Under the pieces are notes generated by a model. It made no database searches and was not told the origin of the DNA. It saw only the letters and a list, made by a program, of their open reading frames with translations. A stretch of 6,077 nucleotides of DNA. It comes from Akkermansiaceae bacterium UBA4145 (lineage in GTDB: Bacteria > Verrucomicrobiota > Verrucomicrobiia > Verrucomicrobiales > Akkermansiaceae). Numbering within the stretch: the first letter of the stretch is position 1; every line of letters starts with the position of its first letter. The stretch lies in the NCBI GenBank assembly GCA_002380675.1, contig DFWB01000157.1:1-6077 (forward strand), in the 5' to 3' direction. A program made the translations under genes and the position numbers. Below are positions 1-5,480 of this stretch, one piece after another.

Positions 1-107
1 CGCTCGTAGGCCATCGGTCTTCGGAGAATCACCCCCTTGGACTCAATACCCTGGTAGATCTCCGAAGAATCCGGGAGGTCATAAAGGCGAACCAGCATAT
101 CAATCAT
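1..107 (-). CDS. Partial N-terminus of a small protein, possibly a GNAT-family acetyltransferase
   Basis: Reading the minus strand from base 107 gives an open frame that runs off the left edge after 35 complete codons. It begins MIDMLVRLYDLPD and continues to a basic stretch, ILRRPMAYER. An in-frame TAA lies four codons before the ATG at 107, so this ATG, or the one at 98, must be the start; no clear Shine-Dalgarno sequence precedes either. The layout, a hydrophobic first strand (MLVRLYDLP), an acidic linker, then 'KGVILRRPMAYE', resembles the N-terminus of short single-domain GNAT N-acetyltransferases. In those, this strand-helix-strand precedes the substrate-facing wall. The acetyl-CoA-binding motif would lie beyond the window, so the family call is memory-based and tentative. 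The gene is divergent from the plus-strand membrane protein gene at 218. That a real coding sequence starts here is more certain than its function. Confidence 0.5.
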   Translation of the reverse strand, partial: MIDMLVRLYDLPDSSEIYQGIESKGVILRRPMAYE

Positions 108-217
108 GGCGGAACATTACGCTCTGAAGCAATGAGAGCAACCGGCAATGATAGAGATCCCGCTCAAGAACTCACAAGCCTCCCTCATGAATTGACCTTG
201 GGGCGAAGAGATGAGAT
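108..217. promoter_or_regulatory. Divergent intergenic region, presumed to hold two promoters
   Basis: The 110 bases between two divergently oriented genes must supply promoters for both, by position. I cannot assign convincing -35/-10 pairs. Visible structure is weak: a 7-base direct repeat GCAATGA at 129-135 and 145-151 (16-base period), and a short inverted repeat GCTCT/AGAGC at 121-125 and 135-139. A TTGACC at 192-197 looks like a -35 box, but it lies too close to the start at 218 to serve that gene with normal spacing. Confidence 0.3.
205..210 (+). promoter_or_regulatory. Probable ribosome binding site for the TTG start at 218
   Basis: GAAGAG lies seven bases before TTG 218. An in-frame TGA at 212-214 rules out any start further upstream. 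The first in-frame ATG (269) has no purine-rich tract before it and would remove part of the cytoplasmic lead before helix 1. This supports TTG 218, moderately. Confidence 0.4.
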
Positions 218-655
218 TTGACTCAAGACCAAAGAGCGTCGCTATTTACGTCTTTGATTCAAAATCCGATGCACGGCCTCACATTTATTCTCGCTGTCGT
301 CCTGCTGATTCTAGGTGTGACGGGACTGCTCGACACAACCTCAGCCGCGGAGATTCAGACACGGGCAAGCCCCGGACTCTTTTTCGGAGGATCTATTCTC
401 ATCGCTTCTCTGTATGCTTTCCGAGAACGGCGCCACGGGATGGCCGCGGCCTCCTTCCTGACTTTTATTGCATTCCTCACAAGCGTCCCGCCGATCTTGA
501 AGCCCATCTACCGTGGCACCTATGACTGGCTCCTAATTGATCACCGCCAGCCCACAATCATCGCGCTCGTATCCGCGCTCTACCTTGGCGTCGCCTTCGC
601 TGCTTGGAAGCGCGCCCGCCGCTCGTTGGCAATCACGCGCCTGAGAGAAGGCTGA
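218..655 (+). CDS. Small four-helix integral membrane protein of unknown function
   Basis: The 145-residue product is strongly hydrophobic, with four predicted transmembrane segments at about residues 20-38, 51-68, 74-92 and 112-130. A basic turn (RERRHG, 69-74) between helices 2 and 3 and a basic tail (KRARRSLAITRLREG) suggest both termini and the 2-3 loop face the cytoplasm. A Gly/Ser-rich GLFFGGSILIASLYAF segment in helix 2 is the kind of packing seen in small TMEM14-like proteins, but the resemblance is too weak for a family call. There is no catalytic motif. The TTG start is chosen because a stop lies directly upstream and GAAGAG is well spaced. The gene stands alone on the plus strand, divergent from the partial gene at the left edge and convergent with frr, so the neighbours say little about its role. 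It is real by composition and length; its function is unknown. Confidence 0.7.
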   Translation: MTQDQRASLFTSLIQNPMHGLTFILAVVLLILGVTGLLDTTSAAEIQTRASPGLFFGGSILIASLYAFRERRHGMAAASFLTFIAFLTSVPPILKPIYRGTYDWLLIDHRQPTIIALVSALYLGVAFAAWKRARRSLAITRLREG

Positions 656-664
656 CGGGTGGCG

Positions 665-702
665 AGTCTGATCGACGGGCGCCCTGGTCCCATCCTCAGA
701 CT
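665..702. terminator. Weak inverted repeat between convergent genes, possible bidirectional terminator
   Basis: AGTCTGA (665-671) and TCAGACT (696-702) form a perfect 7-bp inverted repeat around a 24-base loop. The loop contains the palindrome GGGCGCCC (677-684). The element sits between the convergent gene ends at 655 and 696 and overlaps the frr stop codon. Neither side has a T-tract, so it is not a textbook intrinsic terminator. Position is the main support. Confidence 0.25.
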
Positions 703-1265
703 GTCATTAATTCCTGCTCCTTCTCGGCCAGCTTCCCATCGATCTCCTTGATGTATTGGTCCGTAAGGTCCTGCACTTCAGACTCGAAATCACGAGCCTG
801 GTCCTCAGTCAGAATATTCTCTGTCTTCATCGCCTTCGCAGCATCCATCCCATCCTTCCGACTAGCTCTCACTCTGATCCGGGATTCTTCTGCCATGTTC
901 CTGATCACCTTTACAAATTCGACTCTCCGCTCCTCTGTCAGCTCCGGGATCGGCAACCTGATCACCTTGCCATCGCTGACCGGATTCAGTCCCAGCTTGC
1001 CGTTTTCACGGATGGCCCTCTCAATATCCCCTGTCACACTCGGATCGAAGGGCTGCACCATGATAGTTCGCGCCTCTGGAGTCGTGATAACCGCCAGCTC
1101 CTTCAGTCTCATATTGCTCGCGTAAGCCTCAACATGAACTTCGAGGTTTTCCACCAGACTCGGCGACGCCTTGCCGGTTCTCACGCCAAGAAATTCCTGC
1201 AGCATGTGCTCCACCGCCTTAGCCATTGAGGCATTCACTTCCTGTTTACTCGTTTCCTGATCCAT
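696..1265 (-). CDS. frr: Ribosome recycling factor (RRF)
   Basis: RRF works with EF-G in the cytoplasm to split post-termination ribosomes and release mRNA and tRNA. At 189 residues it is close to the usual 185. Family landmarks appear in order: RTGKASPSLVENLEV (29-43) at the end of helix 1, TIMVQPFDPS (67-76), IERAIRENGKLGLNP (81-95), DGKVIRLPIPELTEERR (98-114), and the helix with RVRASRKDGMD (131-141), whose basic residues match the conserved VRxxRRD ribosome-contacting region. The long C-terminal helix is rich in Glu, Lys and Gln, as expected for domain I. The ATG at 1265 gives a normal N-terminus; only a weak CAGG precedes it. The gene follows pyrH after a 31-base gap, the common bacterial pyrH-frr pairing, and is the last gene of the minus-strand block. 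The identification is secure. Confidence 0.97.
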   Translation of the reverse strand: MDQETSKQEVNASMAKAVEHMLQEFLGVRTGKASPSLVENLEVHVEAYASNMRLKELAVITTPEARTIMVQPFDPSVTGDIERAIRENGKLGLNPVSDGKVIRLPIPELTEERRVEFVKVIRNMAEESRIRVRASRKDGMDAAKAMKTENILTEDQARDFESEVQDLTDQYIKEIDGKLAEKEQELMTV

Positions 1266-1296
1266 TGTGCCTGATTGTTATATTCCTGCTGGGAGC

Positions 1297-2025
1297 CTAC
1301 TCACCACAGACCACTGTGCCAAGCTCTTCACCCCGGAGCGCCCGTTCAATATTCCCGGACTCTCCCAGATCGAAGACTATGATCGGCATATTATTATCCA
1401 TACAGAGACTGAATGCCGTGGAATCCATCACCTCCAATCGATTTGAGATGCATTCGTGAAAAGTTATACGGTCGTATCTTTCGGCCTCAGGATCCTTCTT
1501 AGGATCCGCGGTGTATACACCATCCACCATCGTCGCCTTCAGGATCACATCCGCACTCATTTCGCTGGCTCTGAGAGCCGCTGTGGTGTCGGTAGAGAAA
1601 AAGGGACTGCCGGTTCCAGCAGCAAAAACGACTACGCGTTTCTGGTCCAGATGGCGACTTGCCTTCCATCTGAGAAATGGCTCAGCCACATTTTTCATTT
1701 CGATCGCCGATTGCACGACACATGTTACCTCCCGCTCTTCCAATGCTGCCTGAAGGGCCAACGCGTTCATCACGGTAGCCAACATCCCAACATAATCAGC
1801 AGTTGCCCGATCCATACCGCGTTCGCTTGCGGCAGCGCCCCTCCAGAAATTCCCGCCGCCGACCACAACTCCCAGCTCGACCCCTGATTCGAGCGCTGCG
1901 CAAATCTCACTCGCGATCCGGCCAACAATCTCAGGCGAAATATTGTCGGTGCTCCCGGGCTCTCTCAAAGCCTCTCCACTCAACTTTAAAATGGCTCTCT
2001 TGAAGGAGCGTTCCTTTTCACCCAT
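1297..2025 (-). CDS. pyrH: UMP kinase (uridylate kinase)
   Basis: PyrH phosphorylates UMP to UDP with ATP in pyrimidine synthesis. It is a hexameric enzyme of the amino-acid-kinase fold, distinct from eukaryotic UMP/CMP kinases. Numbered from the ATG at 2025 (242 residues, normal length), motifs are: AILKLSGEAL near the N-terminus; VVVGGGNFWRG (54-63), the glycine-rich nucleotide loop; MDRATADYVGMLATVMNALA (71-90); the GTGSPFFSTDTTAALRA loop (137-153) for UMP/phosphate contacts; KATMVDGVYTADPKKDP (163-179); and MDSTAFSLCMDNNMPIIVF near the C-terminus. All typical segments are present and intact. A TTG at 2031 would add Met-Ser in frame; I prefer the ATG. No good Shine-Dalgarno sequence is visible, and a perfect hairpin lies 17 bases upstream. 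The usual upstream partners rpsB-tsf are absent; an unknown exported protein and fmt precede it instead. frr follows 31 bases later. Confidence 0.97.
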   Translation of the reverse strand: MGEKERSFKRAILKLSGEALREPGSTDNISPEIVGRIASEICAALESGVELGVVVGGGNFWRGAAASERGMDRATADYVGMLATVMNALALQAALEEREVTCVVQSAIEMKNVAEPFLRWKASRHLDQKRVVVFAAGTGSPFFSTDTTAALRASEMSADVILKATMVDGVYTADPKKDPEAERYDRITFHECISNRLEVMDSTAFSLCMDNNMPIIVFDLGESGNIERALRGEELGTVVCGE

Positions 2026-2042
2026 AGACAATTAACCGGTTA

Positions 2043-2061
2043 GAGTATTGAAGCAATACTC
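2043..2061 (-). promoter_or_regulatory. Perfect 8-bp hairpin in the pyrH leader
   Basis: GAGTATTG (2043-2050) and CAATACTC (2054-2061) form a perfect 8-bp stem with a 3-base loop, seen directly in the sequence. In the transcription direction it lies 17 bases before the pyrH ATG and 11 bases before the alternative TTG. No T-tract follows it, so it is a poor terminator. It occupies the zone where a ribosome would first contact the message, in a leader lacking a clear Shine-Dalgarno sequence. A 10-base palindrome TAACCGGTTA (2033-2042) directly abuts it. A role in translation control, mRNA processing or protein binding is possible but unproven. Confidence 0.4.
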
Positions 2062-2136
2062 CCCATCCGTGAAAAGCGAAAAGGACGCACCTCGATCGCT
2101 TACCCCCGGCACTGGTCTGAACCGCAGATCAGATGT

Positions 2137-2724
2137 TTACCTCCCCTGATTAACCTCTTGGTCGCTACCGGACCGCCCCAGACGGAATCGCTTCGCAAGA
2201 TCCTTGAGGGCAGCATTACCCTCGGTTGTCCCTGTGATCCCAATCGAAACGCTCAAAACCTCATCCTTAACGCTTCGGAAATAGGCCCGAAGGGTCCGCT
2301 CAACCGCGATAACCGAGAGCCGGATTACCTGCCGTGCAGTGAGATCCAATTCCTCGGGCAACTCGAAATTCCCCACGTCGAATCTCACCAGCAATCGGTT
2401 CACCTTCATTTCCGAGCTCAATGCTACGCCACAGAGATTCAGAAGGTTTGCATCATTGACTTCATAACCCTCGCTATTGGTAGCTATCCGGTGAGGTGCA
2501 GCGACAGCCTTCACCAGATCTTCTGGCATCGCTCCGGTGACAGCATAAGGCCGCGAGAATACCCCTGCCTGAACCGGATCCTCTTCTCCAAGGGTGTCCC
2601 CTATCCCGTCCGTCCGGTGCAGAGAGAGAGGCTGGTAAAGCTCCACAACCTCCAGCGTGACCGCCACAACAGGCGAGCACAACACCAAGAATAAAACCAG
2701 AAATCGAAGGAGCATAACAGGCAT
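2137..2724 (-). CDS. Small exported protein of unknown function
   Basis: The 195-residue product has a clear N-terminal signal: a short lead with Arg7, a hydrophobic core LLRFLVLFLVLCSPVV, and a probable signal peptidase I site after VVA (residue 21). Cys16 lies in LVLC, but Leu before it is a poor lipobox fit, so a lipoprotein is less likely. The mature part, about 174 residues, has no further membrane segment and no motif I recognise. It contains an acidic stretch (GDTLGEEDP), a predicted beta pair (VNRLLVRFDVGNF, 108-120), an amphipathic helix at about 127-149 (ARQVIRLSVIAVERTLRAYF), a beta-like segment (EVLSVSIGITG) and a basic, Gln-rich tail. It may be periplasmic. The ATG at 2724 is 10 bases after the fmt stop, so co-transcription with fmt is very likely. 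I cannot name the family. The start could instead be Met4 (2715), with little effect on the signal. Confidence 0.72.
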   Translation of the reverse strand: MPVMLLRFLVLFLVLCSPVVAVTLEVVELYQPLSLHRTDGIGDTLGEEDPVQAGVFSRPYAVTGAMPEDLVKAVAAPHRIATNSEGYEVNDANLLNLCGVALSSEMKVNRLLVRFDVGNFELPEELDLTARQVIRLSVIAVERTLRAYFRSVKDEVLSVSIGITGTTEGNAALKDLAKRFRLGRSGSDQEVNQGR

Positions 2725-2734
2725 TGTGCGGTCT

Positions 2735-3697
2735 TCACGGACTGCTCACCAGCGAAAAGAAACCCTCACCTACCTTGACAGCGTTACCTCTGATCAGTTC
2801 TGCCGCTGACAGACGCCTTCCTCCTTCAATTTGAAGTTCATTCAGCACCAGTCCGCCATCTCCGCACGCGACGGTAATGCCTGAAGAACTTACACTGAGA
2901 ACCTCTCCCGGAGCGACACCCCTCACGTCACGGCTGACACTCACATCAGCGAATACTTTCAGCCTCCTGGGCCGACCCCGACCATCTTTGAAGTGTGTAT
3001 AAGACCCGGGCCACGGTTCATATGCTCGAATCCGGCGCTCCAAGACCTCAGCAGGAAGCCCCCAGTCAATCTGCCCGTCCAGGCGCTGCAACTGTGGGGC
3101 ATAGGTAGCCAGCTCGTGGTCCTGTGGCTCCCCGGTCAACGTATTAGCGGCCAGCTTTTCGATACACATCATCGTTAACTCAGGCGCCATTTCTCCGAGG
3201 CGATCATGAAGCGAGCCCCCGGTCTCATCTGCAGACAGACCAATCCTCTCTGTCATAACTACATCCCCGGCATCCAGGCGCTCTACCATCCTAATAATAC
3301 TGATGCCACTTTCTCGGTCACCAGCTGCAATAGCGGCTTGGATGCACGACGCCCCGCGGTGCCGAGGGAGCAAGGACGCATGAATATTGAAGCATCCAAG
3401 GGACGGCACAGCCAAGAGAGCCTTGGTCAGAATCTGACCATAGGCCATCACAACGATAAGCTCAGGATCGAGCACAGCGATAGCCGAGATCTCGCTCTCG
3501 CGCCTGACATCCTCTGGTTGCAGAACCGGAATGGATCGCGCCAGAGCTTCCTCCTTAATCCTTGGAGGCTGAGGCTTGGAACGACGCCCAACCGGCCTGT
3601 CAGGCTGGGTCACCAGTCCGACCAGGGTCATGCTGTCCGCCAGCCTCTTGAAGGTAGGAAGGGCAATCTCGCCTGTGCCCATGAAGAGTATGCGCAT
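2735..3697 (-). CDS. fmt: Methionyl-tRNA formyltransferase
   Basis: Fmt transfers a formyl group from 10-formyltetrahydrofolate to Met-tRNAfMet, making the initiator for bacterial translation; it acts in the cytoplasm. The 320 residues match the usual 310-320. The N-terminal Rossmann-like domain starts RILFMGTGEIALPTF. Next come VTQPDRPVGR (29-38) and LIVVMAYGQIL (80-90). The core is NIHASLLPRHRGASCIQ (104-120), where canonical proteins have SLLPxxRGAAPIQ. The formyltransferase catalytic triad reads Asn104, His106 and Asp142 (LDAGD, 141-145), with the expected spacing. YAPQLQRLDGQIDW (199-212) links to the C-terminal OB-like tRNA-binding domain, which is complete (PWPGSYTHF, then GEVLSV...LVLNELQIEGG). 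The ATG at 3697 gives the standard N-terminus but has only a weak purine tract before it. It follows adk by 73 bases. Bacterial fmt often sits with def; no def gene is present here. Confidence 0.96.
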   Translation of the reverse strand: MRILFMGTGEIALPTFKRLADSMTLVGLVTQPDRPVGRRSKPQPPRIKEEALARSIPVLQPEDVRRESEISAIAVLDPELIVVMAYGQILTKALLAVPSLGCFNIHASLLPRHRGASCIQAAIAAGDRESGISIIRMVERLDAGDVVMTERIGLSADETGGSLHDRLGEMAPELTMMCIEKLAANTLTGEPQDHELATYAPQLQRLDGQIDWGLPAEVLERRIRAYEPWPGSYTHFKDGRGRPRRLKVFADVSVSRDVRGVAPGEVLSVSSSGITVACGDGGLVLNELQIEGGRRLSAAELIRGNAVKVGEGFFSLVSSP

Positions 3698-3770
3698 AAT
3701 CCAGTTCAGGTTATCAAAAGACCTAGCGTCCGTCCTGACCCTGGAGCCACCGAAGGGATCGCAATTACCC

Positions 3771-4400
3771 TTAAACCACTATCTTGGCCCTCTCCTTGTA
3801 AGCATCTAGCTTTACGATTTCTCCAATGATCTTACCCAGAACCTCAACCGGCTGCCGAGTCGCATCGACATCGACAACCTTATCCTTGTAATACTCGATC
3901 AGGGGCCGGGTTTCCTCCTCGTAGGTTTCTATGCGATTGCTGATTACCTCATCGCTGGCATCGTCAAAGCGATTTTCCTTCAATGCCCGCTTCCGCATCC
4001 GCCGGGAAAGCTCATCGCGGTCCGGACACGTGAGATGAATCACAGTGTATACCTCAAGATAGCTCTCAATAATTTTAGCTTGCTCCACATTCCTTGGAAT
4101 GCCGTCGAGCACAAGAATGTCGATATCGGGCTTATAGTGATATGTCTCAATCCAGTTATCGATCTGTACCTTCCATAAACCAATTGTAAGCTCATCCGGC
4201 ACAAGTTCTCCCTTACTGGAATACTCTACGAACTTCTGCCCGAGGGCGGTTCGCGTATCCAGAGAGCGAAACACATCTCCACACGCGCAGTGAAAGAACC
4301 GCGGAATAGCACCCAGCACTTTCCCCTGAGTCCCCTTGCCCGAGCCCGGCGCACCAACAATGAGAATTGCCGGGTGCGGTATACTTGATTTTTCTCCCAC
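3771..4400 (-). CDS. adk: Adenylate kinase-like nucleoside monophosphate kinase with short LID
   Basis: This protein is expected to interconvert AMP plus ATP with two ADP in the cytoplasm. The 209 residues show the P-loop GAPGSGKGTQ (16-25) and the NMP-binding segment CACGDVFR (38-45) in place of the common STGDMLR. DGIPRNVEQ (99-107) stands for DGFPRTxxQ, and RRMRKRA (133-139) starts the LID. The LID is very short: it goes straight to RFDDASDEVISNRIETY (144-160) and TRPLIEYY (164-171), so the zinc or beta-hairpin insertion of long adenylate kinases is missing, as in short-form enzymes. The nucleotide-binding arginines (Arg45, Arg103, Arg144, Arg156) are in place. The start is GTG at 4400: an in-frame TAA lies two codons upstream and no later start precedes the P-loop strand. 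The nearest AGGAAG is about 20 bases upstream, which is poor. The NMP-site changes leave open another monophosphate specificity, though adenylate kinase is most likely. Confidence 0.85.
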   Translation of the reverse strand: MGEKSSIPHPAILIVGAPGSGKGTQGKVLGAIPRFFHCACGDVFRSLDTRTALGQKFVEYSSKGELVPDELTIGLWKVQIDNWIETYHYKPDIDILVLDGIPRNVEQAKIIESYLEVYTVIHLTCPDRDELSRRMRKRALKENRFDDASDEVISNRIETYEEETRPLIEYYKDKVVDVDATRQPVEVLGKIIGEIVKLDAYKERAKIVV

Positions 4401-4545
4401 GATTTAAGACGAATTTGAGTTTCTTCCTAATAACGAATGGCAAGCCCTCCAAGCTCCAAATCAAATTTCCCACCCGGACGCCGCCCTTCATGGCGCTATT
4501 CCGGAACACAATGAGGACCACCCTCTGGTCCTCCAAGCCCGGAAA
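4401..4545 (-). promoter_or_regulatory. 145-base gap before adk, possible internal promoter region
   Basis: This is the longest gap inside the minus-strand block. It holds a perfect hairpin just behind the upstream gene (listed separately) and an AT-rich last 50 bases before the adk GTG. A TTGCCA (about 4438-4443 on the minus strand) followed 19 bases later by TCAAAT is a possible but poorly spaced promoter. An open frame across this gap overlaps the adk coding region out of frame and looks like chance. Confidence 0.25.
4513..4533 (-). terminator. Perfect 8-bp hairpin behind the UbiA-like gene, candidate terminator
   Basis: GAGGACCA (4513-4520) and TGGTCCTC (4526-4533) pair perfectly around a 5-base loop. 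In the transcription direction the stem begins 12 bases after the stop codon of the UbiA-like gene and is followed by ATTGTGTT, a mildly T-rich run. Position and a GC-rich stem favour an intrinsic terminator or attenuator that would separate the peptidase/UbiA-like pair from adk onward. The broken T-run makes efficiency doubtful. Confidence 0.45.
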
Positions 4546-5418
4546 TCAATTAGCGAAGAGGCAAAAAAATGGCAGAGGCACAAGCAGCGCTACATCAGCG
4601 AGAATTCTCAGTGAAACCGGAGAAAAGAGATGGCGGAATAAGGCAAGAAACGCCAAGCCTCCTGCCCCAACCATCGCTGCAAGATAAAAGGCCTTGTGAG
4701 CCTGCGACCCAAACCCCTCAGCAGAACCTGCAAGAAGGTAACACACAATCACCAAGGCAAGCAGGAGGATCTTGATGATCGCATTTTCGAGTTCACGTTC
4801 ATTCTCATCCCCGCCTGTTTCCTCTTCACCACCTGACTCCCAGTGATCAATCACCATCATATTTATCATGCAAAGGAGTGCAAACACCACGACCTCCGAG
4901 GACAGAGCCAGCTCATGCACACCCACCGAGCTACCACTACGAAAATGAACTCCCACAGTTGTTCCGTAAGCAAAAGCCAATCCTGCAACTATATTCTTGA
5001 ACCAAGAAACCCCTTTCTCGGGGCGTTGAAAACTGATCAAAAAATACAGCAGGACCGGAACCGCAACCGGATACGCGTAGGCCAGCAATCCTCGAGACTG
5101 CCGCGATAACAAAAAAAGCACTCCTAGAACACCGGCACAAAGAGCAACGATCATTAGCCCTCGGTAATCGCAATGAAATCGGTGACGTAAGGCCAAAGCA
5201 GCTCCCGTTCCTCTCATACCCCGGGAGTCCATAAGCCGGTCTGCTACATAGATACACCAGACTGTCAGCGCCAGAAGCCAAGGCAGCGAAGGCTGGTGGT
5301 ATTTCACCAGCCAAATCTGCTTGAACATCCAGAACCATGCGAGCGCCACTAAGGGAGCATCGAGACTCAGAATGTTAGGCCATATCCAAAGGGGACGTCG
5401 TGCCATGGGTGCACCCAA
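4546..5418 (-). CDS. Polytopic membrane protein resembling UbiA prenyltransferases
   Basis: The 290-residue protein has about nine predicted membrane helices (near 20-37, 45-60, 87-104, 112-128, 141-157, 173-190, 214-231, 243-262 and 273-289), matching the nine-helix UbiA fold. UbiA enzymes move prenyl groups onto aromatic or other acceptors in the membrane and use two Asp-rich motifs to bind Mg-diphosphate. Here the first could be YVADRLMD (57-64; Asp60, Asp64). The matching second motif is incomplete: CMINMMVIDHWE (183-194) offers Asn186 and Asp191 only. A very acidic loop (194-211) follows. KNIVAGLAFAYG (141-152) also fits UbiA-type sequence. The family call is therefore tentative, and catalysis is uncertain. 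The start is taken as TTG 5418 because AGGGAG lies five bases upstream; ATG 5406 (286 residues) is the alternative. It lies 62 bases behind the M48 peptidase gene and 145 before adk. No quinone or lipid gene adjoins it. Confidence 0.6.
   Translation of the reverse strand: MGAPMARRPLWIWPNILSLDAPLVALAWFWMFKQIWLVKYHQPSLPWLLALTVWCIYVADRLMDSRGMRGTGAALALRHRFHCDYRGLMIVALCAGVLGVLFLLSRQSRGLLAYAYPVAVPVLLYFLISFQRPEKGVSWFKNIVAGLAFAYGTTVGVHFRSGSSVGVHELALSSEVVVFALLCMINMMVIDHWESGGEEETGGDENERELENAIIKILLLALVIVCYLLAGSAEGFGSQAHKAFYLAAMVGAGGLAFLALFRHLFSPVSLRILADVALLVPLPFFCLFAN
5406..5417. repeat. 12-base perfect palindrome at the UbiA-like gene start
   Basis: TGGGTGCACCCA is a perfect 12-base palindrome lying between and partly over the two candidate start codons, TTG 5418 and ATG 5406. 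It may be coincidental codon content (Gly-Ala-Pro) or a small operator. Confidence 0.3.
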
Positions 5419-5423
5419 ACCCT

Positions 5424-5429
5424 CTCCCT
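5424..5429 (-). promoter_or_regulatory. Ribosome binding site favouring the TTG start at 5418
   Basis: On the minus strand AGGGAG (5429-5424) precedes TTG 5418 by five bases, the clearest Shine-Dalgarno-like match in the window. The same purine run is 13 bases or more from ATG 5406, longer than usual. This decides the start in favour of TTG, with some doubt. Confidence 0.5.
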
Positions 5430-5480
5430 TCGGGTATCACAAAGCAAGCCAGTTCGCCTTGGTTATTCAACATGACTGAA

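Noticed and set aside
211..525. A 104-codon ATG frame overlapping the membrane protein gene
   Set aside because: It is Arg/Ser/His-rich with no structure, whereas the overlapping TTG frame encodes four clean transmembrane helices and runs further.
604..1229. Long plus-strand open frames opposite frr (604-1125 and 756-1229)
   Set aside because: They are antisense to the well-supported frr gene, have no recognisable domain, and the first overlaps the end of the real plus-strand gene out of frame.
2158..2694. A 178-codon plus-strand frame opposite the exported protein
   Set aside because: The minus-strand frame has a clear signal peptide and operon-like spacing to fmt. The plus-strand translation lacks any protein-like pattern.
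3717..3765. Possible terminator in the adk-fmt gap
   Set aside because: Only a 4-bp CCCT/AGGG pairing is present with no T-run, which is too weak to call.
3206..3829. A 207-codon plus-strand open frame opposite fmt
   Set aside because: It is antisense to fmt, whose catalytic motifs are intact. Its translation has low-complexity, unstructured composition and no domain.
4213..4536. A 107-codon minus-strand frame spanning the gap before adk
   Set aside because: It overlaps the adk P-loop region by 188 bases in another frame and its translation has no domain signature. It is most simply a chance frame.
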